Notes: generated by a model from the sequence alone, not told the origin. DNA of 64,000 nucleotides from Calditrichota bacterium (GCA_020637395.1 JACJWA010000001.1:620001-684000); one strand, 5' to 3'. Positions 17,247 through 25,976 are shown, counted from the first letter of the stretch. Numbers and translations: made by a program.

Positions 17247-18239
17247 CTATGACTCGTTGCCGATTCCTTCTACAATCTCGCTGGAATCGCCCAGATTGTA
17301 CCGATGAAACATCCCCTTGACCACGGCGTTGTTCCCCACCAGGGAACCCGCCACCAGCGCTTCCTCGACGCGTGCGCCGGCGCCAAGAATTGCGTCGCGC
17401 ACCATTGCATTCCGAACTTCGGCGCCCTGTCCAATGGTCGCATAAGGACCAATGATCGCGTGCTCGATTACCGCTTCCGGATGCACAAACACCGGCGGCA
17501 CAAACACCGCCCCTTCGCGCACGGGAAGCTGTCCATTCGCCTTCTGAAGCAAGTGGCGATTCGTTTCAAGCAAGGTCTCAGGCTTCCCGCAGTCAAACCA
17601 GTTGTCCACCGGGAAAGTAGAGATCTGTGTGCCGTTCTCAATCATCAATTGCAGCGCGTCCGTCAACTGGAACTCACCGCGCGTCGTCAAATTGCGCTCA
17701 AACAGAAGCTCAATCGCGCTCTTAAGCGCTTGAGCCTGACGCACCAGATAGATTCCCACAATCACCAAATTGGAACGCGGATTCTCCGGCTTCTCCACCA
17801 ACCGCGTCACCATCTCGTCGCGCGTCTCGACTACTCCAAATCTTCGCGGATCCTCAACCGTTCGAACCCCTATCGCGTTCTCGCGAACGTCACGCAGAAC
17901 ACGCTCGAGATTAAATTCGAAAATTGTGTCCCCCAGAATCACCAGAACTTCCTCGTCGTCTTCTTTCAGGCCCAGGTGAACTGCATGCGCCAAACCGCGA
18001 GCTTCCTGCTGCACGACAAAGTCCACAGGAATCGAGTAATGCTTGCGCACGTACGACTCAATCAAGTCTCCCATCGCACCGATCACCAACGTGACGCGGT
18101 CTATGCCGGAGGCTACTAAATGATCGAGAATATGTCCGAGAATGGGTTTCCCGGCCACGTTGAGGAGGACTTTGGGCCGGGTAAAGGTGTGGGGCCGAAG
18201 GCGGGAGCCTACTCCCGCCACCGGGATGATTGCTTTCAC
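17247..18239 (-). CDS. Sugar-phosphate nucleotidyltransferase (RmlA/GlmU-like)
   Basis: 330 residues from GTG 18239. The N-terminal catalytic domain has the nucleotide-binding loop IPVAGVGSRLRPHTFTRPK and a metal-binding Asp in ILGDTIFEF. The C-terminal third carries hexapeptide-repeat coils (VFVHPEAVIEHAIIGPYATI onwards), as in long-form glucose-1-phosphate thymidylyl- or uridylyltransferases. The exact sugar cannot be read. First gene of the metK-ahcY transcript, behind the promoter at 18270-18298; phosphoglucose/phosphomannose isomerase lies just upstream, so both probably feed nucleotide-sugar supply. Confidence 0.88.
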   Translation of the reverse strand: MKAIIPVAGVGSRLRPHTFTRPKVLLNVAGKPILGHILDHLVASGIDRVTLVIGAMGDLIESYVRKHYSIPVDFVVQQEARGLAHAVHLGLKEDDEEVLVILGDTIFEFNLERVLRDVRENAIGVRTVEDPRRFGVVETRDEMVTRLVEKPENPRSNLVIVGIYLVRQAQALKSAIELLFERNLTTRGEFQLTDALQLMIENGTQISTFPVDNWFDCGKPETLLETNRHLLQKANGQLPVREGAVFVPPVFVHPEAVIEHAIIGPYATIGQGAEVRNAMVRDAILGAGARVEEALVAGSLVGNNAVVKGMFHRYNLGDSSEIVEGIGNES

Positions 18240-18269
18240 AGAAGAGGGTTTGTTTTCTTAAAGTCTTGT

Positions 18270-18298
18270 AATCTACAGATTTCGACCGTAAATATCAA
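18270..18298 (-). promoter_or_regulatory. Sigma-70-like promoter for the nucleotidyltransferase-metK-ahcY operon
   Basis: On the minus strand TTGATA, 17 bases, TAGATT; predicted start near 18263, about 25 bases before GTG 18239. The -35 box overlaps the stop codon of the upstream isomerase gene. Confidence 0.55.
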
Positions 18299-19374
18299 GA
18301 CCCGGTCAGGAGGTTTTTAAGCCCCGTAATTCTCGGGATTTCCATGGGGTCCTCCGCGCGAAGTACCGCCAGAAAGACCGTCGCCGCATCCAAGAGCAGC
18401 ATGAGACGGATTCCCTGCGCCAACCGGCCGCGGCTGTCCCCAAACAGCTCAGACGGGTCCAGCCGCAGAGTGCTCACGCCCATCTTCTCAAGCATTTCCT
18501 GCATCGCATCCCGGGGATCTGCAAAGGTTCCTTCCGTCGCCCACTTCCCGAGGAACATCATCATCGGCGGCGGCAAAATCTGAGCAAGATGCCCGAACGC
18601 TTCCACTTCGTTGTGCGCAAGTTCCGGAAGGTCGGAGCTATGAGACCAAACCTTGCTATTCTCTGCAAACTGCGCCCGAAGACGAAACGCCAGCGAAGGG
18701 CCAAGCAAACCATCACAGGTGTAAATCACCGGCGTGCGATCCACAAGCTTCACTGCCAAATCCAACGCCGGATTTTCTTCCCGCGATAGCAACGCGTAGC
18801 GCGCCGCATCCGACTTCAATTTCTCCAGCGGCCAGTTGTTCACTTCAGGATCATGAAAACCGTAGGTCTGCTGAAAGATTCTGTGAATTGCTCCCAGAGA
18901 AAACCCCACTGCGGCCCGAGGAGGATAGCCACCCGGCAGATTCAAGTATGGAATTCCCGCCGATGTCGCCTTTTGTTCAAGGCGTCCGCCGCTCGAAACT
19001 GCCAACCAGACTTGTCGCGGGTCCACTTCCGTCAGTGCTTGAACCGCTTCAACCGTATTGCCCGAATAGCTGCACACCAGCCGAGGCAAATCCGACGGAC
19101 GGGAATGCCTGCGCACGAAAATTCGGCCCGCCATCGCCGGAGGCTCCAGTCCAAACCCCTGCAAGAGATCCCCTGACACCGCACTGCCTCCCAAGCCAAA
19201 CCAGTCGAGCTTCGGCTCGTCGCGCAGCCGATGGTGCAGCAGGAATTCCTCCGCAATCTCGTGGCCCCGCTCAAGCTGATGCGCAAGTTCTAATGTCTTG
19301 CCCAGCATATCGCTCGGATCAAGCTGCTTGAGCCGAGTCTCTGTCAGATTAATCGCTTTGTTCGTAATCGTCAT
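18295..19374 (-). CDS. Bifunctional phosphoglucose/phosphomannose isomerase
   Basis: 359 residues of the PGI/PMI family (TIGR02128 type). It interconverts fructose-6-phosphate with glucose- or mannose-6-phosphate. SIS-domain motifs are WFGLGGSAVSGDLL and VCSYSGNTVEAVQAL; YPPRAAVGFSLGAIHRIF and ELAHNEVEAFG are the family's active-site segments. It follows ptsI after a 111-base gap holding repeats and shares its direction, so it may be read from the PTS transcript. The next operon's promoter overlaps its stop. Confidence 0.92.
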   Translation of the reverse strand: MTITNKAINLTETRLKQLDPSDMLGKTLELAHQLERGHEIAEEFLLHHRLRDEPKLDWFGLGGSAVSGDLLQGFGLEPPAMAGRIFVRRHSRPSDLPRLVCSYSGNTVEAVQALTEVDPRQVWLAVSSGGRLEQKATSAGIPYLNLPGGYPPRAAVGFSLGAIHRIFQQTYGFHDPEVNNWPLEKLKSDAARYALLSREENPALDLAVKLVDRTPVIYTCDGLLGPSLAFRLRAQFAENSKVWSHSSDLPELAHNEVEAFGHLAQILPPPMMMFLGKWATEGTFADPRDAMQEMLEKMGVSTLRLDPSELFGDSRGRLAQGIRLMLLLDAATVFLAVLRAEDPMEIPRITGLKNLLTGS

Positions 19375-19384
19375 CTTGAGTGTG

Positions 19385-19460
19385 TCTATTTTTCCCGAGC
19401 AGAGTCTCCAGACCCGAGTGTTTCTATCTCCCCGAGCAGGGCCTCCAGACCCTGCCGGAA
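19385..19460. repeat. Dispersed CCCGAGC element, two tandem copies
   Basis: Two roughly 38-base units sharing TCTAT...CCCGAGCAG(A/G)G(T/C)CTCCAGACCC lie back to back. The second ends with the GCAGGG/CCCTGC stem and CCGGAA also seen at 4359-4393. Located between ptsI and the isomerase gene. Confidence 0.6.
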
Positions 19461-19486
19461 CCGGAACCGGAACCGGAACCGGAACC
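19455..19486. repeat. Hexanucleotide microsatellite (CCGGAA)5
   Basis: Five exact CCGGAA units plus CC, continuing directly from the repeat element and touching the ptsI stop codon (TAG at 19486-19488 on the minus strand). Confidence 0.9.
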
Positions 19487-21255
19487 TAAAACCAAATCGG
19501 CAAGTCCGCGAACCGCTTCTTCAACTCTCCCTGCATGTACTGCTGAATCTCGTGCGAAGTTCCCATCTTCATCGCCTTGCGCGTCATCCTTTTGCACTCT
19601 TCGTAGGACAATGAACGGATGATTTTCTTGATCTCAGGGATCATTGAAGACGTCATCGAAAGTTCGGTCATTCCGAGTCCAACCAGCAGCGGCACCGCTG
19701 CGGGAGTCCCGCCCAATTCGCCGCACAGCCCGACGTGAACGTTGCGCTTTTCCCCGGCCTTCACCGTCATCTCAATCATCCGCAGCACCGCCGGATGAAA
19801 ACTCCGGTAGTACCCCGCCACCTGCTCGTTTGCGCGGTCCGCAGCCACCGTGTATTGAATCAAATCGTTCGTGCCAATAGACAGGAAGTCGCATTCTTCC
19901 GCCAACCGATCCGCAAACACCGCCGCCGACGGAATCTCCACCATGATCCCCACCCGAATGTCCGGATCAAACGCCAGCTTCCGATGCTGAAGCTCCTGCT
20001 TTGCTTCTTCCAGCACCACTTTCGCTTCCCGAAGCTCTTCCAGCCCGGACACAAACGGAAACATCACCATCACATTCTCGCGCGCGGACGCACGCAAAAT
20101 CGCCCGCAGTTGAGACCGGAACAGATCCCGCCGGGAAAGCGACACGCGAAGCGCACGATACCCCAGGAACGGATTCTTCTCGTCTCGAATATTGATCCCC
20201 GCGTGATACTTGTCCCCGCCCAAATCGAATGTCCGGATTACCACCGGATAAGGTGCCATCAATTCCGCGGCCTTGTCGTATATCCCGAACTGCTCGTCTT
20301 CCGTCGGCGTCGTCTCGCGCGTCAGAAACAAGAATTCGCTGCGGAACAGACCGACACCCGTTCCACCGTGTGACATCACCAACTCCGCCTCGCGCGGAAG
20401 TTCGATGTTGCCCCACAACAGAATCTCTCGTCCGTCCGTCGTCATCGCCGGCTGCGTGCGAATGTCCTCAAGCATCCGCTGAAATCCGCGAAAGCGCTCG
20501 CGCTTCGATTCGTATTCCGCGAGTGTCGCTTTCTGTGGATGCACGATCACCTTGCCGCTGTTTCCGTTCAGAATGATCGCGTCCCCATTATGGACGCGTG
20601 CGGAAATGTCCCCGATTCCCACCACCGTGGGAATATCCAGACTGCGCGCCAGAATCGCCGTGTGCGAGGTCAGCCCGCCAATGTCCGTTGCAATGCCGTG
20701 CACAAGCTTGCGATCCAGATTCAACGCCTGAGTGGGGGAGAGGTCCTCGGCCACCAACACCACCTCGTGTGTCGGATGGTCGGGTATCAAATCTCCCTCG
20801 CCGCGTAAGTGCCGCAAGAGTCTCGCCCGCACGTCCCGCAAGTCTGCGGCGCGCTCACGAAACACCTCGCCCGCCGAACGGCTGATCAATTCGATCATCT
20901 GCGCGAACGAATCGTAGATGATATACTCCGCGTCAAACTGCTCGCGCGCAATTCTTCCGCGCACCTGATCCTGAAAGACCGTGTCCCCCAGAATCAAAAG
21001 ATGCGCGTCAAAGATCTTGCCCACCGCAATGCCCGCGATGTCCAGCGCTCGCTCGCGCGAACGTTCGATGGCCCCCTTCGTCTGCTCTACCGCCGCATTG
21101 AAGCGCGCAAGCTCCTCCGGTACCTCGGCTGGCGCAAGCTTGCGCGGAAGAACTTCAGGCTCATTATACGTGATCAAGTGCACGCGGCCAATCGCAATTC
21201 CGTGAGCTGCCGGAATCCCGCGCAGAATGCACTCCTTGCCGCTCTCACTCCCCAC
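19486..21255 (-). CDS. ptsI: PTS enzyme I (phosphoenolpyruvate-protein phosphotransferase)
   Basis: 589 residues. Transfers phosphate from PEP to HPr in the cytoplasm. The phospho-accepting His is H198 in IGGLTSHTAILARSL. The PEP-binding domain shows MFPFVSGLEELREAK, SIGTNDLIQYTVAADRANE and the active Cys in GLCGELGG. GTG start with GAGGAG 6 bases upstream, the site lying in the last codons of ptsH. Downstream of IIC, IID and HPr on the same strand; IIA and IIB are not in the window. Confidence 0.96.
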   Translation of the reverse strand: MGSESGKECILRGIPAAHGIAIGRVHLITYNEPEVLPRKLAPAEVPEELARFNAAVEQTKGAIERSRERALDIAGIAVGKIFDAHLLILGDTVFQDQVRGRIAREQFDAEYIIYDSFAQMIELISRSAGEVFRERAADLRDVRARLLRHLRGEGDLIPDHPTHEVVLVAEDLSPTQALNLDRKLVHGIATDIGGLTSHTAILARSLDIPTVVGIGDISARVHNGDAIILNGNSGKVIVHPQKATLAEYESKRERFRGFQRMLEDIRTQPAMTTDGREILLWGNIELPREAELVMSHGGTGVGLFRSEFLFLTRETTPTEDEQFGIYDKAAELMAPYPVVIRTFDLGGDKYHAGINIRDEKNPFLGYRALRVSLSRRDLFRSQLRAILRASARENVMVMFPFVSGLEELREAKVVLEEAKQELQHRKLAFDPDIRVGIMVEIPSAAVFADRLAEECDFLSIGTNDLIQYTVAADRANEQVAGYYRSFHPAVLRMIEMTVKAGEKRNVHVGLCGELGGTPAAVPLLVGLGMTELSMTSSMIPEIKKIIRSLSYEECKRMTRKAMKMGTSHEIQQYMQGELKKRFADLPIWF

Positions 21256-21258
21256 GAC

Positions 21259-21525
21259 TTACTCCTCGTAAAACTTGTTTTCGAAAAGCTGCACCAACTC
21301 GTCCATAACCTGCTGCTCATCGTCTCCCAAGCATTCAATCACCAACGTGCTGCCGCGCGCCGCCGCAAGCATCATCACTCCCATGATACTCTTTCCGTTC
21401 ACACGCATTCCGTCTTTGAGCAGATAAACGTCCGACTTGAATTTCTCGGCGATCTTCGTCAATTGTGCCGCCGGGCGAATGTGCAGGCCCAGGCGATTGA
21501 GCAGGGTAACCTCTTTTTGAATCAC
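21259..21525 (-). CDS. ptsH: Phosphocarrier protein HPr
   Basis: 88 residues. His15 in NRLGLHIRPAAQL accepts phosphate from EI. Ser46 in VNGKSIMGVMMLAA sits in the context recognised by HPr kinase/phosphorylase, like Gram-positive HPr, so regulatory phosphorylation is likely if hprK exists elsewhere. GTG start without a strong ribosome-binding site, 13 bases after the IID stop; 3 bases separate it from ptsI. Confidence 0.95.
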   Translation of the reverse strand: MIQKEVTLLNRLGLHIRPAAQLTKIAEKFKSDVYLLKDGMRVNGKSIMGVMMLAAARGSTLVIECLGDDEQQVMDELVQLFENKFYEE

Positions 21526-21538
21526 GGCGTGAATGCGG

Positions 21539-22276
21539 TTAGGAGTGAAAGAGAAAGTACAAACTAAACACGGACAAAATCGTAAAGAAAGCGGCGGTCA
21601 ACGTGCTCACGCGAAGTTTTGCACCGGCCAACATGATCAGAAACCCAGCCGCAAACTGCAAAGACGCCAGCAGCTCGTGCCCCGCAAATCTGCTCGCAGA
21701 TGCGGCCAGCACGCTTGCGGCTCCAAGGAGTCCAAGCACGCGCAGAGCTTTTCTCAATCTTGGCAGACCCGCATGAGCGGCAAGTCCGGTCAACTGCCCT
21801 TTGAGCTCCACACCCCGATCAAATGCCCAGGACCGGAACCACCACAGCCCCCCAGTATACACGACGATCATCGACAAGGAAAGCTTCAACCACCACGCTT
21901 GTGCTTGATCTCCCAAAACAAGCAGCAACGCCGCAACACCTGCCAGAAGCATCGGCTTGAAGCGCTCCCAGATCAAACTATCGCCAATCGCTCCCAGAGG
22001 AGTAGACAGTTGCCGTTTCCAATCCTTGAGCGACTCGAGCCGAACGTCGTCACTCTCTTCACGCAGCATCCCGCTCAGCGCACCGAGTGCGGCACTCGAA
22101 AAAACCGGATGACCGTTGATGAAGCTCGCCGCCGCGCGAATCTTGGCCTCATCTGCGTCACGCAATTCAGGACGAAGAGCAAACAAGTAACCCGGTCCCT
22201 GCATCGTCTTGTAATTCAAGAACAATTGCAATGCAAGTGAACGGAACAAAATGTTATTCTTGGCTGTCGCGCTCAT
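21539..22276 (-). CDS. PTS mannose/fructose/sorbose-family IID component
   Basis: 245 residues from ATG 22276 (overlaps the IIC stop by ATGA). A long upstream in-frame extension is just the shadow of IIC. The N-terminal SLALQLFLNYKTMQGPGYLF and GHPVFSSAALGALSGMLREE match the IID pattern (NYERMQxxGF, NTHPxxxxxxxGxxxAMEE). C-terminal hydrophobic helices lie at about 125-145, 185-205 and 215-240. IID forms the membrane channel with IIC. IID and IIC need IIA and IIB partners for phospho-coupled uptake, and neither is encoded nearby. Confidence 0.85.
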   Translation of the reverse strand: MSATAKNNILFRSLALQLFLNYKTMQGPGYLFALRPELRDADEAKIRAAASFINGHPVFSSAALGALSGMLREESDDVRLESLKDWKRQLSTPLGAIGDSLIWERFKPMLLAGVAALLLVLGDQAQAWWLKLSLSMIVVYTGGLWWFRSWAFDRGVELKGQLTGLAAHAGLPRLRKALRVLGLLGAASVLAASASRFAGHELLASLQFAAGFLIMLAGAKLRVSTLTAAFFTILSVFSLYFLFHS

Positions 22277-22977
22277 ATCAGCAGCCACGCCCCCGCCGCA
22301 CCGACAAGCATCACCCAGATCCAATCCCGGCGCGCGGTCAATTGCAGCATTGCCGCCGCGGCTCCCGCACCAAGGAGTCCCGGCCAAACTCCCGAACACA
22401 GCGCGTCCGTCGAACCGACAACGCTCTCGCCCGGACCCGCTGCGTAAAACTCTCCGAAATAGAGTCTCAGCATGAAATGCCCGGCCACAACTCCCGCCAG
22501 AGTGAACAACGCTCCCGCCGCAACGTGCACTCCCAGCGCCGTCAAGGTCCACCCGCGTGCGGCACTCTGATCATGCCTGACGCAGGCGTCCACATACGAA
22601 GCCGCAACGCGATTCATCATCCTTCGCACCAGCGGCGCAAGCTCGCGTCCCAAATGCGCAAACACAAGCCCCAATCCCACGCACAGCAGCATAACCATCC
22701 ACGACGGATCACCTGTTGCTGCCGAGGGCGCCACGCGCGCCGCCGTGGCCGTCGCGATGATTGCTCCGAGACTTCCTTCCGAAAACTTCGCCGCTCCGAT
22801 CTGCAAATTCGCGAGCCACAACAGCTCAAAGAGCACTCCGAAAAACAAACCCAGTTCCGGTCTGTCCACCCAAAATCCATACGCCACGCAAGCGACAATT
22901 GGCTGTCCGATCAACGTCTGTCCGATGACCGACGTATCCAGATACACCACCGTTCCCGCAAGCGCCGCCCACCACAT
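22273..22977 (-). CDS. PTS mannose/fructose/sorbose-family IIC component
   Basis: 234 residues, almost entirely hydrophobic with seven to eight helices. The IIC pattern is visible in YLDTSVIGQTLIGQPIVACV and FFGVLFELLWLANLQIGA (D...Q-P and G...EL.WL...IGA). It starts 3 bases after the polyprenyl synthase stop and overlaps IID by four bases. Sugar specificity is unknown. Confidence 0.82.
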   Translation of the reverse strand: MWWAALAGTVVYLDTSVIGQTLIGQPIVACVAYGFWVDRPELGLFFGVLFELLWLANLQIGAAKFSEGSLGAIIATATAARVAPSAATGDPSWMVMLLCVGLGLVFAHLGRELAPLVRRMMNRVAASYVDACVRHDQSAARGWTLTALGVHVAAGALFTLAGVVAGHFMLRLYFGEFYAAGPGESVVGSTDALCSGVWPGLLGAGAAAAMLQLTARRDWIWVMLVGAAGAWLLI

Positions 22978-22980
22978 GCG

Positions 22981-24066
22981 TCAGAACTTCCGGTCAATCA
23001 TGAAGTGCGCCCACTCTGAAAGCCAATCTTTATATTTTGTCTCGGGAAGCGGCTCAAGATACTTTAGGCCGCGCTCGACGTGCGCCGTCGCGCGCCGCGC
23101 CGTCTCTTCGATTCCGCCCAAATCAATGAAGAGCTTCGTCACTTCGTCAATCTGATCCTGCGGCGCGTCCAGATTCCCCAGCGTTTCGTCAATCAACTTG
23201 CGCTGTTTCGCATCCGCGCGCAGCCACGATTCGCGCGCAATCACGGTCCGCTTGCCTTCGCGAATATCCGCGCCGACGGGCTTGCCCAAAAGCTTTTCGT
23301 CGCCCACGATGCCCAGAATGTCGTCCTGCAATTGAAACGCCGCGCCGCATGCGCTCGTGAATTGCTCAAGCGTGCGTATCGTCGGATGATTCAGATCCGG
23401 CTCGTTCATGCCAATCGAAGCGCCGGACGCTCCCGCAAACTCATAGAGCGCGCCCGTCTTCTTCCAGAGCATGTTTTCAATCTGCTCACTGGTCAGGTTC
23501 TCAATCGGCTCTTTGGAATACTGCACGTCCAGCACTTCGCCTTCCACGAGCGTACACAGCACGCGCGTGTCGAGCTCGTTGATCAGCGTCAGAGTCACGT
23601 CCGCCGAGATGCCGAACTTGCGCGTCAGCTCGGTCATCAGGCTGATGCCCCAGCCGTGCTGCACATCTCCGGTCAGCACCGCAATCGAAATTCCATAGTG
23701 CGCCGCATCGCCGCCGTCGCCAAACCGCGCAATCGTAGAGGGCTTCACGCGAAAGCGCTCGTGTACCGTCGGAGAGCCGCGCCGCATCGGATCGCGGTCA
23801 ATGATATCGTCATGCACGAGCGTCCACGTATGGAATATCTCCACCGCCGCCGCCGCGCTGATCGCCTTCTCTTCGTCGCCGCCCACCGCACCGCAGCAGA
23901 ACAGCATCACCGCCGGACGCAGGCGCTTTCCGCCCGACTCAAAATAGCACGTCACCGCCTCGCGCATGTCTTCCGGTGAGAACAAATCCAGGTAGCGGGG
24001 CGACAAAACATACTCCTGCACCCAGGCTACGCGCTCCTCAATGGCCGCAAACAATCTGTCCGACAA
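22981..24066 (-). CDS. Polyprenyl diphosphate synthase
   Basis: 361 residues. Chain-elongating trans-prenyltransferase making a long prenyl diphosphate for quinones or carriers. Motifs: GGKRLRPAVMLF, first Asp-rich HDDIIDRDPMRRG, second FQLQDDILGIVGDEKLLGKP (DDxxG form), and GADIREGKRTVIA. TTG start 24066 has GGAG at good spacing; a promoter lies at 24135-24163. Chain length cannot be predicted with confidence. First gene of the transcript that continues into the PTS genes. Confidence 0.9.
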   Translation of the reverse strand: MSDRLFAAIEERVAWVQEYVLSPRYLDLFSPEDMREAVTCYFESGGKRLRPAVMLFCCGAVGGDEEKAISAAAAVEIFHTWTLVHDDIIDRDPMRRGSPTVHERFRVKPSTIARFGDGGDAAHYGISIAVLTGDVQHGWGISLMTELTRKFGISADVTLTLINELDTRVLCTLVEGEVLDVQYSKEPIENLTSEQIENMLWKKTGALYEFAGASGASIGMNEPDLNHPTIRTLEQFTSACGAAFQLQDDILGIVGDEKLLGKPVGADIREGKRTVIARESWLRADAKQRKLIDETLGNLDAPQDQIDEVTKLFIDLGGIEETARRATAHVERGLKYLEPLPETKYKDWLSEWAHFMIDRKF

Positions 24067-24134
24067 GCACTTTCTCCGCTCTAAGGTTCATCTAACCACA
24101 AAAAAACAACAGCTTGGAATTCCCCCAATTCAAT

Positions 24135-24163
24135 ATAATACGTGAAATTCCAATAACTTGCAA
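24135..24163 (-). promoter_or_regulatory. Sigma-70-like promoter for polyprenyl synthase/PTS operon
   Basis: On the minus strand TTGCAA, 17 bases, TATTAT; predicted start near 24128, leader of about 60 bases to TTG 24066. Confidence 0.5.
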
Positions 24164-24305
24164 CCAGCTTGTGAAGCTGGACAATTGAGCTGCGCGGTCC
24201 CTCGTGTCATTGTAGGGGCGGAAGGCGTTCCGCCCAAGTCTTCTTTACGCGCCGTTGTGGGTGTCCGCAACCGCAATGTCGGAACCAGTCGGAGTGGCAG
24301 GATTA

Positions 24306-24366
24306 TCCGCCGAGCGGGGATTAAGTGAAGTGCTTGACAAGCACGAAGCGGTTCCCCGCCGGAATC
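24306..24366. repeat. Dispersed CCCGAGC...GCCGGAA hairpin element, expanded copy
   Basis: CGAGCGGGGA ... TCCCCGCCGGAATCT, with arms GCGGGGA (24314-24320) and TCCCCGC (24353-24359). An inner perfect palindrome GTGCTTG-a-CAAGCAC (24330-24344) occupies the loop. Confidence 0.55.
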
Positions 24367-24411
24367 TGCACTCCTCCATCCCCCATCCCCCATCCCTTCT
24401 CCGCTCCCCCC

Positions 24412-24440
24412 TTGACTTTCAGCTCTGACTTTCATATTTC
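24412..24440 (+). promoter_or_regulatory. Possible promoter of the secreted repeat protein
   Basis: TTGACT, 17 bases, TATTTC. The -10 region lies in the 7-base tandem repeat, so copy-number change would alter spacing to the gene. Confidence 0.35.
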
Positions 24441-24461
24441 ATACTTCATATTTCATATTTC
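24431..24461 (+). repeat. 7-base tandem repeat TTCATA(T/C) x4
   Basis: Four consecutive units TTCATAT, TTCATAC, TTCATAT, TTCATAT then TTCG, ending 12 bases before ATG 24474. Confidence 0.8.
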
Positions 24462-24473
24462 GAAAGCCCCCTC

Positions 24474-25976
24474 ATGTACGCGCGAATCCCATCCTTATTC
24501 AATCTTCTGAAGCGGGTGGGGTTCGCGGTTTTGTTTTGTGTGCAATTTATTGCGCACGCCCAGCCACCGGACACTCTGTGGACGCGGCGGTACGGGAACG
24601 AGTTTCATGATCTGGCGCATTCGGTGGCGCAGACTCCGGACGGCGGATTTATCATTGCCGGCGAGACGTGGGACGCGGATACGTTCGAAACGCGCAACGC
24701 CGATGCATACGTGGTGAAGATTGACTCACTGGGCAATGAACAGTGGAGCAGGAGGTGGGGTGGGGAGTACTCGGACAGAACAAATAAGATAATAGTGCTT
24801 GAGGATGGTTATCTTGCGGCAGGTGCTTACGGATTTTTTCCACCGTCTCCGCCGCAACCGTCTCTTGGCTGGTTGTTAAGATTTGATCTTCAGGGAGATA
24901 CTCTCTGGACGCGAGTGATACCGGAAGATAACGGGTATTCTTGGTTTGAGGATATAGTTGCAACAGGTGATGGGTATGTGATCGGTGTTGGCGAATCCAA
25001 TTTCTCTTCCAGTCGTGATTTGTGGGTTGTCAAATTAGATATGGCCGGAAACACGATCTGGGCGAGGTCTTTCGGAGGATCGTCTTGGGAACATGGCTGG
25101 GCCGTTACGCAGGCGTCAGACGGCGGTTCTGTTGCTTGTGGCTACACAAGTTCGTTCGGAGCAGGCTCCTATGATATGTGGCTGATCAAGGTGTCACAAG
25201 ATGGCGATAGTTTATGGAGCAGGACGTTCGGGTTTGGGGGACTTGAAGAAGCGAGAGCCATTGCGCTGGCGCCGGACGGAGGGTTCTTCTTGGGGGGGTA
25301 TAGTTCGAGCCTGAGTCAAACGTATGACGATGCGTGGATTGTCCGGACGGATTCGCTTGGCAACTACGTTTGGGACAAAGATCTCGCGGGTGAGTTTCAA
25401 CTGGGAATTGAAGCGCTGGTGGCGACAGAAGACGGCGGCGTGATTGCGGCGGGAAGAGATGATCCCGCAGGCACCAACGGTCAAGCTTTGTATATGGCCA
25501 AGGTGGATTCTGCGGGGGACAGCGTGTGGGCGCGAAGTTGGTTCCAAGACTGGTATAGCTACGGGAGAGACTTAATCCAGCTTGCTGATGGTGGATTTGC
25601 AGCGGTGGGAGGAGCGGGGCAACATAGTGACCCGACATACACCACTGGTGACATGTGGTTCATTAGACTATCGCCGGACCTGAGTCCAGTTTTTCCAACG
25701 GGTCCCTATCTTCCGACGGAGATTGCACTAACCGCCTACCCAAATCCATTCAATGCACAGGCGACAATTCAATTTTCATTGCCAAGAACAACATTAACCG
25801 GAATCACGATGTACGACGTCTTGGGCCGCGTGGTTCAAGAATTCCCCGCAGAAATGTTGCAAGCTGGGCAGCATCAAATTCGAATAGACGCTGGTGATCT
25901 TGCATCAGGATCCTATTGGGTAAAACTATCCACCCAAAACTCTGCTCAAACCATGCGCGTCCTGCTGCTGCGATAG
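24474..25976 (+). CDS. Secreted repeat protein with type IX-type C-terminal sorting domain
   Basis: 500 residues. Signal peptide (hydrophobic 15-26, likely cleavage after AHA). The body holds about seven repeats of some 50 residues with a conserved turn, e.g. TPDGGFIIAGETW, ASDGGSVACGYTS, APDGGFFLGGYSS, TEDGGVIAAGRDD; each is followed by a D(S/M)xGN or DSxGD plus W pattern, probably a beta-propeller. The last 85 residues are a sorting domain starting at AYPNPFNAQATIQFSLP and ending MRVLLLR, as in T9SS cargo of FCB bacteria. Codon use looks looser than neighbours. Ligand unknown. Flanked on both sides by similar C-rich CATCCCCC sequence. Confidence 0.85.
   Translation: MYARIPSLFNLLKRVGFAVLFCVQFIAHAQPPDTLWTRRYGNEFHDLAHSVAQTPDGGFIIAGETWDADTFETRNADAYVVKIDSLGNEQWSRRWGGEYSDRTNKIIVLEDGYLAAGAYGFFPPSPPQPSLGWLLRFDLQGDTLWTRVIPEDNGYSWFEDIVATGDGYVIGVGESNFSSSRDLWVVKLDMAGNTIWARSFGGSSWEHGWAVTQASDGGSVACGYTSSFGAGSYDMWLIKVSQDGDSLWSRTFGFGGLEEARAIALAPDGGFFLGGYSSSLSQTYDDAWIVRTDSLGNYVWDKDLAGEFQLGIEALVATEDGGVIAAGRDDPAGTNGQALYMAKVDSAGDSVWARSWFQDWYSYGRDLIQLADGGFAAVGGAGQHSDPTYTTGDMWFIRLSPDLSPVFPTGPYLPTEIALTAYPNPFNAQATIQFSLPRTTLTGITMYDVLGRVVQEFPAEMLQAGQHQIRIDAGDLASGSYWVKLSTQNSAQTMRVLLLR

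Larger units (their letters stand above)
24067..24473. other. 407-base intergenic region, repeat-rich, no gene seen
   Basis: Divergent region between the polyprenyl synthase and the secreted protein. It holds a minus-strand promoter (24135-24163) and three hairpins: CCAGCTT-gtg-AAGCTGG (24164-24180), GGGCGGAA-ggcg-TTCCGCCC (24216-24235) and the dispersed-repeat copy (24306-24366). It also holds a C-rich CATCCCCC direct repeat (24376-24397), a plus-strand promoter candidate and the 7-base tandem repeat at 24431-24461. Short reading frames here lack support. Confidence 0.8.

Noticed and set aside
24067..24473. CRISPR array or small RNA in the repeat-rich gap
   Set aside because: Repeats are few, of different kinds and not regularly spaced; hairpins lack a clear promoter-terminator pair.
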